Positions 1 through 30,389 of a stretch of DNA of 64,000 nt are shown one piece after another. Origin of the DNA: Branchiostoma floridae. Its lineage: Eukaryota; Chordata; Leptocardii; Amphioxiformes; Branchiostomatidae. Within the stretch, counting starts at the first letter, position 1. Every line of letters starts with the position of its first letter. The position numbers were made by a program, and so were the translations under genes. The notes under the pieces were generated by a model. That model was given only the letters and a program-made list of their open reading frames with translations. It did no database searches and was not told the DNA's origin. The stretch lies in assembly GCF_000003815.2 (NCBI RefSeq), contig NC_049996.1, positions 8,703,310 through 8,767,309 of the forward strand. The letters are read 5' to 3'.

Positions 1-56
1 CAGCTCCAGCCGACCATTACTCTGAAGAAACATGAGATGAAGAGGTTCCGAATGCT
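1..56 (+). CDS. Multicopper oxidase exon (partial, first in window)
   Basis: Open from base 1, reading TITLKKHEMKRFRML, which fits the strand before the RFRxxN-type segment at the start of cupredoxin domain 2. The donor is placed at 57 (gtgcgt), phase 2, because that joins in frame to an acceptor at 230-231. The alternative GT at 61 would not match phase. Confidence 0.65.
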
Positions 57-3000
57 GTGCGTGGGATTGTGGGATGTACTCTTTCTTACAATAGAGGGTG
101 AGACTATACATAAAGCTGAGCTGACTCAAAGCTTGCACTTGTATATAGCGTTTTTGATTGGTTGGGTATGATGATCGATTACAAAATGAGACATGAGGAG
201 GGTTGTGTGTAGTACTCAATACCCTATAGAGAGGGCCGATGTCAATTGCCAATCTTGCCATTGACATTACGTTTTGCCGTCCAGGTTCCAGCTGTGAAAT
301 GCAGGTGCTCGCGTGGGACGGGCTGTACGTGGATCGGCCCTACACGGTAACTAAGGTGGTCCTTGGTACTGGAGAACGCCTGGACATAGCGGTCAAGTGT
401 AGCGAGGAGGGAAGCTTCAAGGTAAGAAACGTTACAGCCATTGAAAAGATTGTTTATTGAATTTCACAATTTTCTTTCGACATCAAAAATGAGAAAAATG
501 ACCTCATATTGATTTTGATGTGACCGAGGTTTATTTTTGCCTTTGAAACTGGTAGTAGAATCGATATCACTACTGCGCATGCGTGGTACGTAAAAGATGT
601 TGGGTACTCTCTTTAGTCCTGGAATATATGTTGGTCTTTATGTATTCATTCATTTATTGCTTTGACTGTACAAATATACAATCAGGACTTTCAGGCTAGC
701 CTGTGGCTATCACAAAGAGCTACAGGACATGGACGTTATCGCTTTAGACACATAGAAGTATTTTCAATGGCCATTTGATTTTTACAGTTTACACATGTTA
801 TGATCTCGACCCGCAGATGAAGTCCGCTCCGTCTGCCGACGACTTGTTAAGTCTTGGTCTTCCAGATATAGCTTACACTGGGATACTCGCCACCATAGTG
901 GTGAACGGTAATGTTTGAGATTTCATTGAAATGTTTACACAATTATAATGAGGATTCAAAACCCACCTCTTGCATTGAAAATCATTTGTTTTATTTCTAG
1001 GAATCCCAAAACTGGTGCGAGCGAGCGAATAAAAAACGTTTGGCCCAAAAAAGTTTCATCATGAAATAAACGTGTAGGAAAAAAAATTAATTTCTGTTTG
1101 TTCAGGTCTTTTTCTTTGACTTTGGAATTTCACCGTTTTCCGATATTTTTTTTATTTGCAGCATATATTTTATGTGCTCAGTTGACAGCTGCTTTGTACG
1201 ATTTACAATGGTCGAAAACAGAGGAAAATTGACGCGCGCTCGACTGTCATACATATAATCAAAACAACATGGCCTAATGTTCAGTTCAATTTCGTTGATA
1301 ATGTACGCCTTTATTTCTTTCCTTTAATCCGTCCTTCAAGAAGGTTATTTTTTTTTGCTATAAAGGTACAATCAACGCCATCATGGACTTTCCTGAAGAA
1401 CTGCCGTCCCGTCCAGTCTACAACGCCGACTTGCGAAACCTAACGGATGAGCAGGTAAGTATTCATCATCATCAGGTAATTATTAGTTACTGATCTCTTT
1501 GACTTTGACATTGTCTTTAAACTTGACAATTCTAAATGTGCCTCTTAAATGCAGGAAATGTTGTTTTAGAGGGTCCAGATCACGCAATGCAAAGATAACT
1601 TTATATGAAGAATTGGAACCCCTCAAATCATACCCAAACAGGAATGCTGCACATCAGGGGCCTAACGTATCCAGTATACTGATTGTCCGTCTTTGTTTTA
1701 AAGGAGCATGTATAATCTAACATAATGAACGATTTTGTATACATCAGATCCAAGGCAGGTTCGTGGTTGAGTTCGGACCAGGATTTGAATTCAACCGCCA
1801 ACGATACGTCTCACCAACTTACTACAGGTACAAGGATGAGGTAGACACGTATCAGGTCAGTAGGGAATAACGTTATCATCAGTATTCTCTCATAGATTTT
1901 TCTTTGCATGGTCATTTTTAGCTTGCACTATCCCATTGTTGACTCTCTTATTTACAGTGGACAAAGCAGACGTCAGACTAAGGAGATTCATAGTTCTGAG
2001 TACGCATTTGCAACGAAATGCATTGTGGGTAATATATCAAAGGTGAAGACCCCCGAGACATAAAAACATGTCCTATATTATTATGCGAATCGACCGACGA
2101 AGTCTGGACATTTTCACCTTTGACATCTTACCCAAAATACATTTCGCTCTGCATGCGAACTTAGAACCATGAGACGCCTTATTCAGTCCCGTCCGTAAGG
2201 GAGAACTGTTCTTGGATTTTAAGTCATTAAAAAACACTTTTCCCCATTTCAGGAGTGGCATCTCCTGAACACCAACCCCACGTTGGTGCATCCTTTCCAC
2301 ATGCATGTCCACCATTTCCAAGTGGTGTCCTACAACAAGTATGAAGGACCATACGGAAACTATGAAGTGGTCATTGGTCCTTCATCCAAGGCGTATTTCG
2401 ATCTACAGGTACCTAGATACGTTGTGATTTTATCCATTTTTTATGAGTCGTTCTGAATTAGAATTACACTGGAAAGGCAACATTCCTGCAGATGATTAAT
2501 GTCTACCTATGGCCTACATGGCCTAGCCTAACAAAACTGCCATTTTTTTAATATATGTAGTGACCGGTTTCTTCGGCTCTGTCTTGCCCCTTACATTATG
2601 TAATTGATCAATATAAGGTGTGTCTACTACTTTACACGTTACCATGGTGACAGCCATCTGGCCCTGGTCACCGATCTTTAAAAAAAAAACAATATGCTTC
2701 TTTTCATTAGATACGAATCAAATTGACTCATTATTTATTCAGGCATTTTGATATTTATTCTTGTCTCCAAGGGCAAGCTGTGCTATCACCAGGATCCGGA
2801 AGTTAACGTCTCAACTGTCTGGCCCGCACCCTTCCCTGTCAACCTAACTCACGCCTGGAACGAGAGCTGGACAAAGGAGAAGTCCATCTACACCCCCGTG
2901 GGTCAGTGGCGGGACACGGTCATCATGCCGCCCCTCAGTAACATCACCATCCGCTTCCAGCTGCACAGGTCAGGACTATCCCACAACTAGCCCATAATCT

Positions 3001-4280
3001 ACTTAGAAATTATCACTTTAGGCCACACTATCTTATTCCAATATTAGGCCACACTGACTTATATTTATGAATGACATCGGTGGCTGCAGTTCCAAAAAAG
3101 CCGCTAGGGAGTCCAAACTTGCAGCACTTTCTCTCTGCCCCAAGGGCAACTCAAAAATCGCAACCACAGCATGTCCAGAATACGAGATATAAAAAAATTA
3201 CGTTCCGCTTGACAAGCCGCTGGGGGAGGGGGCATTATCGAACTTGACCTTCGTTTTCCTGACCCCTAACCACCTACCAAATGTCATCAGGATCCATCCA
3301 GGGCTTCTCGAGTTATGCTGTTGACACACACACACACACGCACACACACAGAGACAGACAAACACGCTCAAAACATAACCTTCTGGTTAAGGTGACAATG
3401 TTGGAATCTTACAGATACATGGGCCCGCTGTACGTCCACTGTCACAACCTGCTTCACTCCGATCTTGGCATGATCGGAGTGGTGCAGGTGGTGGGAAGAG
3501 GGGAGTCCACGAGCGGCGCTCACGTGTCCGCCGGCGGGAAGTGGCCCGGAACGTGCCGCCGCGGCGACGTGTACAGCCCTGACCGCGCCGGCGGTGTACG
3601 CAGCCGGGCTGGCCCACCACAGATCTACGTATCTCACTGGTAAGGGCTTTAGAACAAGGTTCTGGTTCTGGAAGTAATGGACAACACCCCTAGGCCTTTT
3701 GTTGGGGTAAAACGCCCAGGAACTGGTGCTGTACAGTTATTGCTGGCTCTTCAGGTGTTTAGTGACCTTCTCCCTGTACTTGGCAGGTTCTTGTCACAGT
3801 GTATGGTAGTAGATTCCAATATTGAACTACACTGTTCGCGGAAAGTATGAGTGTCTGTAGCAATCATTGTTAAAGGAGTACAGTTGGAGGTTCAGTTTGT
3901 ACTCAAAGACTTGAGCACAAACTGAAACCCTTGGTATTGGTGGAGTGGCTTGTAGTAGATTTTGTAGAGAATGTTGGGTACTTTCCTTGGTGCTGAAACG
4001 TGTGTTAGGTAACCACAGATCTAACCCCCAGTCCTGCCCAATACTAGTATTTGATGGAAATGTAACAATTCTCTCCTCGGTTGAATCACTTCTGGGTATG
4101 GCCATGCTAACATTGGTTGGACAGCTAGTTGTGATAGGCGGCTAGGATCGGTCTATCGTCTCAGAACCTGGACCATATACACGTAGTATGCTTTCCTTAA
4201 TCTTTAATGTATTTCTCCCTTGCAGTGGTACGCTGTACCTTGTCTGGGCGATAGGACTGGTGATGGCCATGTGGCTGTAG
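1..4280 (+). CDS. Laccase-like multicopper oxidase, 5'-truncated by window edge
   Basis: Spliced CDS: <1-56, 232-421, 817-907, 1366-1454, 1748-1855, 2253-2408, 2772-2968, 3415-3639, 4226-4280. Each intron has GT-AG ends and the phases agree. Visible are the end of cupredoxin domain 2 and all of domain 3. Exon 6 carries the third copper motif (HPFHMHVHHFQ) and exon 8 the fourth (HCHNLLHSDLGM), supplying type 1, 2 and 3 copper ligands including the type 1 Cys and an axial Met. The family couples four one-electron substrate oxidations to reduction of O2 to water. The last exon encodes a hydrophobic stretch (LYLVWAIGLVMAMWL) right before the stop, suggesting a membrane-anchored enzyme with the catalytic part outside the cell. 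HCHxxxH with a single set of motifs fits a laccase-like three-domain protein better than six-domain ceruloplasmin/hephaestin. Domain 1, the signal peptide and the promoter are outside the window. Substrate (iron, phenols, other) cannot be told from sequence. Confidence 0.9.
232..421 (+). CDS. Multicopper oxidase exon, cupredoxin domain 2
   Basis: Reads MSIANLAIDITFC then MQVLAWDGLYVDRP and GTGERLDIAVKC. The 'AxDG..V.P....V..GER.D' pattern is the core of domain 2 in multicopper oxidases. Donor gtaaga at 422, phase 0. The start at 232 (after AG at 230-231) follows from phase and from an in-frame stop at 227-229. Confidence 0.8.
817..907 (+). CDS. Multicopper oxidase exon
   Basis: Follows cgcag and precedes gtaatg. 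Reads MKSAPSADDLLSLGLPDIAY then a short hydrophobic strand ending VVN. Phase 0 in, phase 1 out. Joins in frame to the next exon as VVNGTINAIMDFP. Confidence 0.8.
1366..1454 (+). CDS. Multicopper oxidase exon, linker before domain 3
   Basis: Between ataaag and gtaagt. Reads TINAIMDFPEELPSRPVY; the phase 1 to phase 0 transition is consistent. It corresponds to the variable linker between cupredoxin domains 2 and 3. Confidence 0.85.
1748..1855 (+). CDS. Multicopper oxidase exon, start of domain 3
   Basis: Between acatcag and gtcagt, 36 whole codons. Reads IQGRFVVEFGPGFEFNRQRY and then YYRYKDEVDTYQ. Phase 0 at both ends. Confidence 0.85.
2253..2408 (+). CDS. Multicopper oxidase exon with HPFHMHVHHF copper motif
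   Basis: Between tttcag and gtacct, 52 codons. Reads EWHLLNTNPTLVHPFHMHVH, placing the type 1 His and the type 2/3 His pair of the third copper motif. The usual HPxHxHGHxF consensus has Gly where this protein has Val. Confidence 0.93.
2772..2968 (+). CDS. Multicopper oxidase exon, domain 3 middle
   Basis: Acceptor tccaag at 2771, donor gtcagg at 2969. Reads GKLCYHQDPEVNV, then WRDTVIMPPLSNITIRFQ, the 'W.DTv..P......iRF' strand that precedes the fourth copper motif. Contains N-glycosylation sequons (NLT, NES, NIT). Phase 0 in, phase 2 out. Confidence 0.92.
3415..3639 (+). CDS. Multicopper oxidase exon with HCHxxxHxxxxM motif
   Basis: Acceptor ttacag at 3414, donor gtaagg at 3640. Reads YVHCHNLLHSDLGMIGVVQV: type 3 His, type 1 Cys, type 3 His, type 1 His and axial Met. 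The remaining 40 or so residues are Arg/Gly-rich and not conserved-looking, with GC-rich codons, and lead to a membrane tail in the next exon. Confidence 0.93.
4226..4280 (+). CDS. Multicopper oxidase last exon, hydrophobic C-terminus
   Basis: After cttgcag. Encodes (C)GTLYLVWAIGLVMAMWL then TAG. The tail ends the protein directly after about 15 hydrophobic residues. This fits a C-terminal transmembrane anchor or a GPI-type signal; no basic stop-transfer residues follow, which slightly favours GPI processing. Confidence 0.8.
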
Positions 4281-4650
4281 ACGGAGCAACCAGGCCGCTT
4301 CCCCTATAACAGTCAACAGCATGCAACGTGGACTTCGTTCTGAAGAATGAATTCAAATCCTTGGAAAAGCAGACTTCATCTTGACATGTTTTCTATATAT
4401 GATTTATCCATGTCTTGTAAATAATAATCATACTTATCATATTAATAATAATCATACTTCTTCTAATAACACTATCATCTCTACGTCACTCAAGCAATGC
4501 AGCCTGTGGTTTACCAAGCCCATGGTCACGATGAAATGAAGTCAAATGCATTTTGTGTGGTAACTGGACACTGTGTAGCAGCGCCACCATGTGAATCACA
4601 ATAGAATAGCAAGCACAAGTGGGTGGTAGACCAGTGCAGTCTGGCTAAAG

Positions 4651-4858
4651 GTATCGAAGGATCCACACTTGTTTCAGAAGAAAGGGGAACCAACAAATAT
4701 GATCACAATTGATTAAGTTCTTAGATGACAAATAGAGGAATAACACACACATTTGTATCAAAGGATCAACACTTTTTTCAGAAGAAAGGGGAAACAACAA
4801 ATGTTATCACAACTAATCAATTTCTTAGATTGCAAATAAAGGAATAATATACACGTTA
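4651..4858. repeat. Two-copy tandem duplication, period about 104 bp
   Basis: The block starting gtatcgaaggatcc recurs at 4755 as gtatcaaaggatca. Both copies contain cagaagaaaggggaa followed by caacaaat. They diverge by roughly one base in six or seven. It lies in the presumed 3'UTR of the oxidase. Confidence 0.75.
4835..4840 (+). other. Candidate poly(A) signal AATAAA for the oxidase gene
   Basis: AATAAA 555 bp after the stop codon. It is the first canonical hexamer I noticed on this strand, but others exist further down (near 5873), so use is unproven. Confidence 0.3.
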
Positions 4859-6773
4859 GTATATAAATATCAAGATAGCAACGTATTAACCATATCCTAT
4901 TCTATTCATATTTCAATTCAATTCAGGACAGTTTAGTGGTGAATAATGTTAGCATGAATTAATTTTGTCAGTCTTTGATTCATATTGAAGAGGAGTTTCT
5001 TTTACGTTTTAGATTGAGCTGGTTTCAACAGTTTGATTGAATAACATGTAGATAATTGAAGATATTTCATAACATTGGGTTTTTATGTTCTTTCACTCAG
5101 AATGTACCAGTGTTGTAGCATTATAATAGCAGGGGTTTCTTTATTGACAGTTGTTTGGTTGATTATGTATATGTAAGGAATAATTTAGAAAATGTTATGT
5201 CTGGAGCAACTTTCAAAGGAACTGAGTGGCTCTGCAAATTTCTGAATCGTAAATGGTCGTTGCCATTACTTTTAGTAATGTTTTCAGCGGTCTTGTAGAA
5301 TGCTTGTGAAGAATTGAAGAATTTGCACAAGAATTTAAATACCAATATCTAAAATTGAGAAGAACAACAATACATGTAAAATCAAAGGCGTCATAGTTTT
5401 AATAATGACAAACACATTGTCCTTGATGGTACAAAATTTCACATGAAAATACAGTTCAAATGTTTCCCTAAAAGAGCATCTATGGCACACAGCAGGGTTC
5501 CCGCTACCTACCAGGCCATCCCGATATTATTTGCAACCGTCATGCTAAATTTAGGACCGTTACGCTTATTTTCAACAAGCCTAATGGTACAGTATTAAGT
5601 TGTGCAATAATGTCAGACCCATGTGTACCTTCAGAATGCCAACTTTTACCTAAGTTATAATTTCAATATCTTCACAGAATGAAGACTCCCTTACACACAA
5701 TCCCTCCATTTGGTTGGTTGCTTTGAAACCTCATCATTACACTACACTAAAATCCTGGCTAGAACCCTGCAAAGTTAACAGTAATACATGTTTAAGACAA
5801 TATAAAATGTTAGCCAAATATGCTATTAACACTGTCAAATGACTTCTACAATGTGATTTAAAACTTAAGTTGTAATAAATAAGTTTTTGATAAATGTATA
5901 AATAGTCATGCTAAATGCCATACCAGTAATGGTCATTACATTCATAAAAGTAGCTTACTCTGAAAGGAGCAATATTGAAATATTAACAATATTTTCACAT
6001 CTTCTACTGCATAACAGGATTTTACAAACTTGTTGTATGAAAAAGACCTTGTCAGATTCTTTACTAAGTCTTACCCTTCCAAACACCTTGTCGATAGGAT
6101 AACAGAAGTCTTAGGCACACAAGTTTAATACATTGTTTCAACATTTATCAAGGAAAATACAAAAAAAGTCTTCATGGAGAGCCATTATACCCAGCAATTT
6201 CAGACTTTGTGTAAACATAAATAATTGATAAAAGCATGGCTGTCTCCAGGACCCATCCCTTCATCCAAAGACAGAAATTTGCTTGTTGGGATGGACAAAA
6301 ATTTCATTCTGTCGATCCAAAAAATCTGAAGTTCATGGCATAAAATTGATGAAAACATTCTTTTGCCAGCTGACATATTAGATTTAACCATAAACGTCAA
6401 CAACATGGGCTCCTGAATAATGAGTGGTAGGTAAAAACGTAAAGCTGGAGACAGCCCTTCAATAAAAAAGTCGTAAAACAAGGTATCAAAATTTGTATGG
6501 CTTAAAACTTAATCTCAAAATCCAGCTCCATTCACTAAGTGCCAATAGTCCATCCATTAAACAGTGTATTTCAAGAGACCACGTATAGCATATTAATAAT
6601 AGACGTAAAATGAGGACAACAACAACAAAAGGTATTGCATGAACACTTTTCCTAACACATGAGGTTAATGAGGTTCTAACACTGACAAACAATGTCACAG
6701 AGTTTGACTCAAACACAACACCATCCCACTACCATGTAAAACATCCATCCCACTACCATGTAAAAATTCACTA

Positions 6774-6779
6774 TTTATT
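6774..6779 (-). other. CNPPD1: Candidate poly(A) signal AATAAA for CNPPD1
   Basis: Plus-strand TTTATT, i.e. AATAAA on the minus strand, about 715 bp past the CNPPD1 stop. One of several AT-rich candidates. Confidence 0.3.
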
Positions 6780-7348
6780 ACAGATTCTATGTACAAAATT
6801 GTACATTTCAATTTGTCCTGGAGTAGTTTATCACAAAACAACATCTCCAAAGACTTTGGAAATAATCTCTTGCACTGATACCCATACTAACCTATTTAAG
6901 AACACTTGGTATGATAGTTAAAGAGTATAAAAAAATTACATTTATGCTGAATTACAGCCATTATTCATAATTACATCTGTACATTGGCACCTAATCCCCT
7001 GCCACTGCAAGAACTACAGTAAGACTGACCACGAAAACAAACAAACAGAGCAATACCAGAAGAAGGAAATAGTATGGAGTGTTCCCAAAAAAATGAAAGG
7101 AAGCCCCTTCCCATTTTTGTTGCTTCCTTTCTTTCCCATAAAAGCCCGCAGGAAAATCCTAGCCGCTCTTCAATAAAAATGTAGGTAAGCCTGACTTCCT
7201 ATAAAAATGTAAGGAAGCTTCTTTCCCAATGTCTTTTTTTTTGTTTTCTTTTGCTTTTTTTTCTGTAAAACATATTAAAAACTCCAGGTTTGCCCAGTAC
7301 ACACTCAGACTTATGCCACAAAGCAATTACTAAGCATGATTTTAGATA

Positions 7349-7412
7349 CCCAGTTGCCTGAGTAACTGCTTGTTGGCATATCTTATTACCTGGATGTCTA
7401 ACCTTTATCAAC
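7349..7412. repeat. Dispersed repeat copy (TTACCTGGATGTCTAAC family)
   Basis: Contains cagttgcctgagtaactgct, then a block ending attacctggatgtctaac. The same sequence occurs at 39505-39567, and partial matches lie at 9508-9530 and 9647-9665. Confidence 0.6.
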
Positions 7413-7492
7413 ATACATTTTGTACTAAGACTTAAGCCTTTGTACTAAGATCCTTGTAAAATTGACTGGCCCCAGAAAACCACCTCCAGCCT

Positions 7493-26401
<18,909 letters not shown>

Positions 26402-26590
26402 TTTTGTCACCCTGTAGGGCACAGAAATGGCGAAAATCGACGCTGTTTTACTGCATATTTGACAAAATAATGACCCCGCCAAACTGGGGCACCGGAAGAG
26501 GAGGATGATGGGAAGGTATGTCGTAACGCGGTCTCTTGTCACCACCGCAGCGAATGGGAAAAAATACGTTGATAACGATTTTTCACGCAC
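26402..26590 (-). promoter_or_regulatory. CNPPD1: Presumed CNPPD1 5'UTR/promoter
   Basis: Immediately upstream of the CNPPD1 ATG, with moderate GC and CpG and an ETS-like accggaagag at 26491-26500. No TATA box is seen at a convincing position. Fits a TATA-less housekeeping promoter; the transcription start is not determined. Confidence 0.35.
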
Positions 26591-29230
26591 AAAATGTAGA
26601 TATTACAAATGATAATGCAAAATATATTTAAAAATGACATTCTAAATGTATTTTGTGCCAGAGTATCAGAATCAACGTATGCTTAGACATGTTAGAATTT
26701 ATTTGGATATTATTTGATCTTGTTTGGATGCTACCAGTGCCAAAGACTTGTCATTTTTCTTTCCCCCACCTGTCGTAAGTTGCAAATGCCACTGCGCGAT
26801 GTTTTCTGCACACTTTTATGACTATTAGCTACCCGAAGACTGAAACTGCTTTCTCTATATATACTATATGAGCTTCAGAAGTTGGCGTTCATGTGATAGA
26901 TGGTTTCTTCGTCTATTGTAACGTTTGGTTGTTAGCATTGCAATGAGTTTTGTTGGGTTTTGATGATGTTGACTGTTGTAAATTGTCCTGTAATAACGTT
27001 ATGTCATGCCATGATCATGTTAGTGTTCTTACAAATAGTAAATAGAACCTTTAACATTGTTGGATGTATCTAATATGTTAGTTATGATTTTTTTTAGTGT
27101 GCAGGCCACGACCCAGCACCTGCAGGTATTTGTCACTTGCGTGATGACAATGCTCTCAAAGCAGATGTTAGGACGGGACAGCCAGAAAAAATACGATCTT
27201 CCCTCCAACATTTGCGATACCCAGGAGGCCCTGTGATACCTTTTGTACAATGGCAATGCTTTCAAGAATCTAATACATTGTATTCAGTTATGTTCCCTTG
27301 GGTATATAAGTTGTGATAAGATATTTGTTTGATTCCACCACCACCTGTTTGATTCTCGGATATGTAATAGAGTCTTACATGTGTATGTATTGGTGGCTCT
27401 AACTACCCCTTTCTAGATCCAACATATTAAAATTTCAGCACAATAATGTGAACATTTACTCCATTTAAAAAAAGTTTCCCACAACACTATTTAACTTATG
27501 ATGACCTTATGAGGTATGGCAAGTTTTCCTTAATCAAGGGTTATTAATTGAGTATTATACTAAGTATACCACGCCTATTTTACTATCCTTAATCTAAAAG
27601 CAAAATAAAATGATTATTATGTTGCCCAAATAACAAATGAACTTATCATCTGGGTACTGCTAAATCCAGTTGAATAGTTAGAATTAAGATTATTGTTGAA
27701 ATTGCTGATACTGAACATTAAGATAACTTTAGGAAACATAACAAGTTGGCCAACAAAGCGTACTAGTGATCTTGCAACGATGCATTTCTGTACAAGCCTG
27801 GGTATATTTGCTGTTCATGCATGAGGAAGATCGTTGTAACTTTGAAGCCATTTTTCCCACCTGGATTAGCATTGAACAAATCACTTCCCAGACGCTCCGC
27901 CATGCGGACAGTCCTCGCCACGGGCAATGCGAAATTGAGGTAGCCTCTCCAAATAAACAGCGATCTCATAAGTTTGTTTATTTTTCCACTCCATTTACAC
28001 AAACACACAAGGGTGTCGGTTTAACTCCGCGGACACTTTGCGTCGGCGAGAGGCTGATGGAGTCGTCTGAAAGTGACGACATGAGGGAGGAATGGCGGCC
28101 TGCCTTCTGTTTTCATCGGCAGGAATTCCTCGGAGGGATTCCACTGTTTTCCCCCAAACAGAAGTCTGGCGATTTCCAACGCCATTAGCATATGGAATGT
28201 GTTGGGGGTACAGACGATAGAAATTACCCCTACTGCGATGTCAATGTACTGTGCTACATCGTTAGAAGGATCGCAATTTGCCCTCATATGTGTAGATATA
28301 CATGTAGATAGGTATAGACATAGCATCTGGCCATGGTTCAAAATCATCAATTTCTTATGTTTCAGTGTTGTCATCATAATCATGCAGCTATTACCAAGAG
28401 TCTTATCCCCAAGCAGATACTGCGATGTACTAGTATGTTGTAACGTTTTTCAAATGTTATGGTTTATCAACGTTAACGCGCAAATTAAAAATGAAGAAAA
28501 AAACGTGATATTTTGCCACTACAGAATCTATTGATATATAGCTATAACCAAGAGTCTTATCCCCAAGCAGATACTGTGATGTACTAGCATTTTGTCACGT
28601 TTTTTAAAGGTTATGAAAAAAGTGATATTTTGCCTCCACAGATTTACATGGATTTCATAGCTTTCCAATAAGTGCTCATAGCTTTCTAATAAATCGTTCG
28701 AAAGTCTAAAGCCTTTTTCTTCACTGCTTGAATCCCACCAAAGTAATAGTAATTTCCGATACCAATGAGCTGTCACACCTCTTGCGCAACATGAAGGGCA
28801 CCTTACAATTGGATTTAAAGTAAAGAATAATAACAGATTAAATCTTACCGTACCGCCGAAACGAAATCATGCGACTAAAAAGAAATAAGAATCATAAGCT
28901 ATAATGACAACGGTGCTTTAAAAATCACAAAAACAACACCCTTAAACGCAGCGACCCTTAAGCATTTAACATGCTAATTGTTTCCTTCCTTGGGTATCTA
29001 TCGCGTTCGGCAGTGAGTTGGTCTAACTTTGTTAACTCTAGCGTATCCCTGCTACCTGTTGGTGGCCTTAGAGGCCGGCTTATCAGAGATTAGGGTGGAT
29101 GAGAGTTGAGCTGGGGACAGAAGTCTTCACGCGGCTAATTTTCTATGGTAATCTGTCTTCGCCTTGAACGGAGGAGTGAGACACTAGATGTCGGGGGAGT
29201 GATCAAGGGACAGAAGCCGCCCCCGGCTTA
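26591..29230. other. Intergenic, no gene seen
   Basis: AT-rich, with scattered short open frames lacking any family resemblance. Contains a 164-bp tandem duplication at 28393-28680. Confidence 0.5.
28393..28680. repeat. Tandem duplication, period 164 bp
   Basis: accaagagtcttatccccaa then gcagatactg at 28393 and again at 28557, followed in both by gatgtactag and gtgatattttgcc. Identity is high in the first 45 bases. Confidence 0.8.
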
Positions 29231-30300
29231 AGCCCCGGTCACAAAGCGCGTACGATTCCTTGCGATGGACTATTCCGCATATCGTACGATGAGCGGAGTA
29301 CATCGCAACAAAATCGTAAGCATCGCAAGCCATCGCAACGCATCGGATGGTGTTCAAAATTTTTCCAGCGTCGCACGATTTTTCACTTGTGTCTCTTCTG
29401 TATAGCCGTCTGACCGCTTTTGTGCTTCTTTAACCAACAAACATGTGGACGTAGCTGTTAAATACCTTCCTATAATATCTTTAACTGTAAAATTAAATTA
29501 AAAAAAGACCATGACAACAATATTACAAGCAAAAGTTCAAATCAAGCGTGAGTACTGGTATGGTTATCTCGGCCTGCTTGCCGGCTCTACGTGTCAGGCT
29601 CTTTCGAAGATCGTATCATGATATGCTATCAACAAAAAGATGCCATCATACAAAAATCAAATGATAAGCATTATATCATATATATTTCCGACTCATAGAG
29701 CCTGCCTTTATGTTCGAGTTGTCCCCATGGTTATTACGATTATGGTAAACTGACCCAAGAGTGCCAAGACCGACGATAGCTGAGATTTGATCTAATTATA
29801 AACTCACGTGCATGAAGCGATCAAACTATTGTCTGCATCACCTGTGCGTGACGCGCTGTTCTCTGGTCGCGACTGTGGCAGTTGCGACTGATATATTTCC
29901 CCTTTTCGTCAATATCGACAATATCAGGTAAAACTGAAACCATCACAACATACTAAAAAATCATAAATCTATAACCTCATCAGTAGACAAAAATTGCCGT
30001 AATGAACTCTGCTATGGGGGCAAATAAAACCTTACGACGATAGCGAAATTTTGAACATGTTCAAAATCCATTTCAGCTCTATTTTTCGCCATACGACGCT
30101 CCCCGATTTACTATGATCCACTGCGATTGACACAGGCACGCTCTTATGACCTCATCGTACGATCCACTACGCGCTTTGTGACCACGGCTCTATATACTTA
30201 AACCATTGCTTCCGATTTTCTTCCGACTTACGTCGCACTGCGATTATCCTGCGCATCGGAAGGAATCGCAAGGAATCGTACGCGCTTTGTGACCGGGGCT
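29231..30300. mobile_element. DNA transposon/MITE, 1070 bp, with 36-bp perfect terminal inverted repeats
   Basis: Begins agccccggtcacaaagcgcg and ends with its complement; 36 terminal bases match exactly. TTA precedes the left end (29228-29230) and follows the right end (30301-30303), the pattern of PIF/Harbinger-like elements. Subterminal catcgca-type repeats are dense. A second right-end copy ends at 30190. I find no transposase frame, so it is non-autonomous. Confidence 0.85.
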
Positions 30301-30389
30301 TTACATTACCTCCGAGATCCCTAATACTATTTAACACCGGCACACTGCCTGGCGTAGCCGCTAATAGATCTAAATGAAGCCACACACAC

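Larger units (their letters stand above)
4281..7492. other. Convergent intergenic region with the 3' ends of two genes
   Basis: The oxidase (plus) and CNPPD1 (minus) end tail to tail 3.2 kb apart. I see no further exon. It is AT-rich and should contain both 3'UTRs; candidate poly(A) signals are listed separately. It also holds a 104-bp duplication (4651-4858) and a short direct repeat at about 6720-6766. Confidence 0.6.

Noticed and set aside
27766-28383. 140-codon plus and 120-codon minus frames in the intergenic region
   Set aside because: They overlap each other, show no motif and no flanking splice or promoter evidence.
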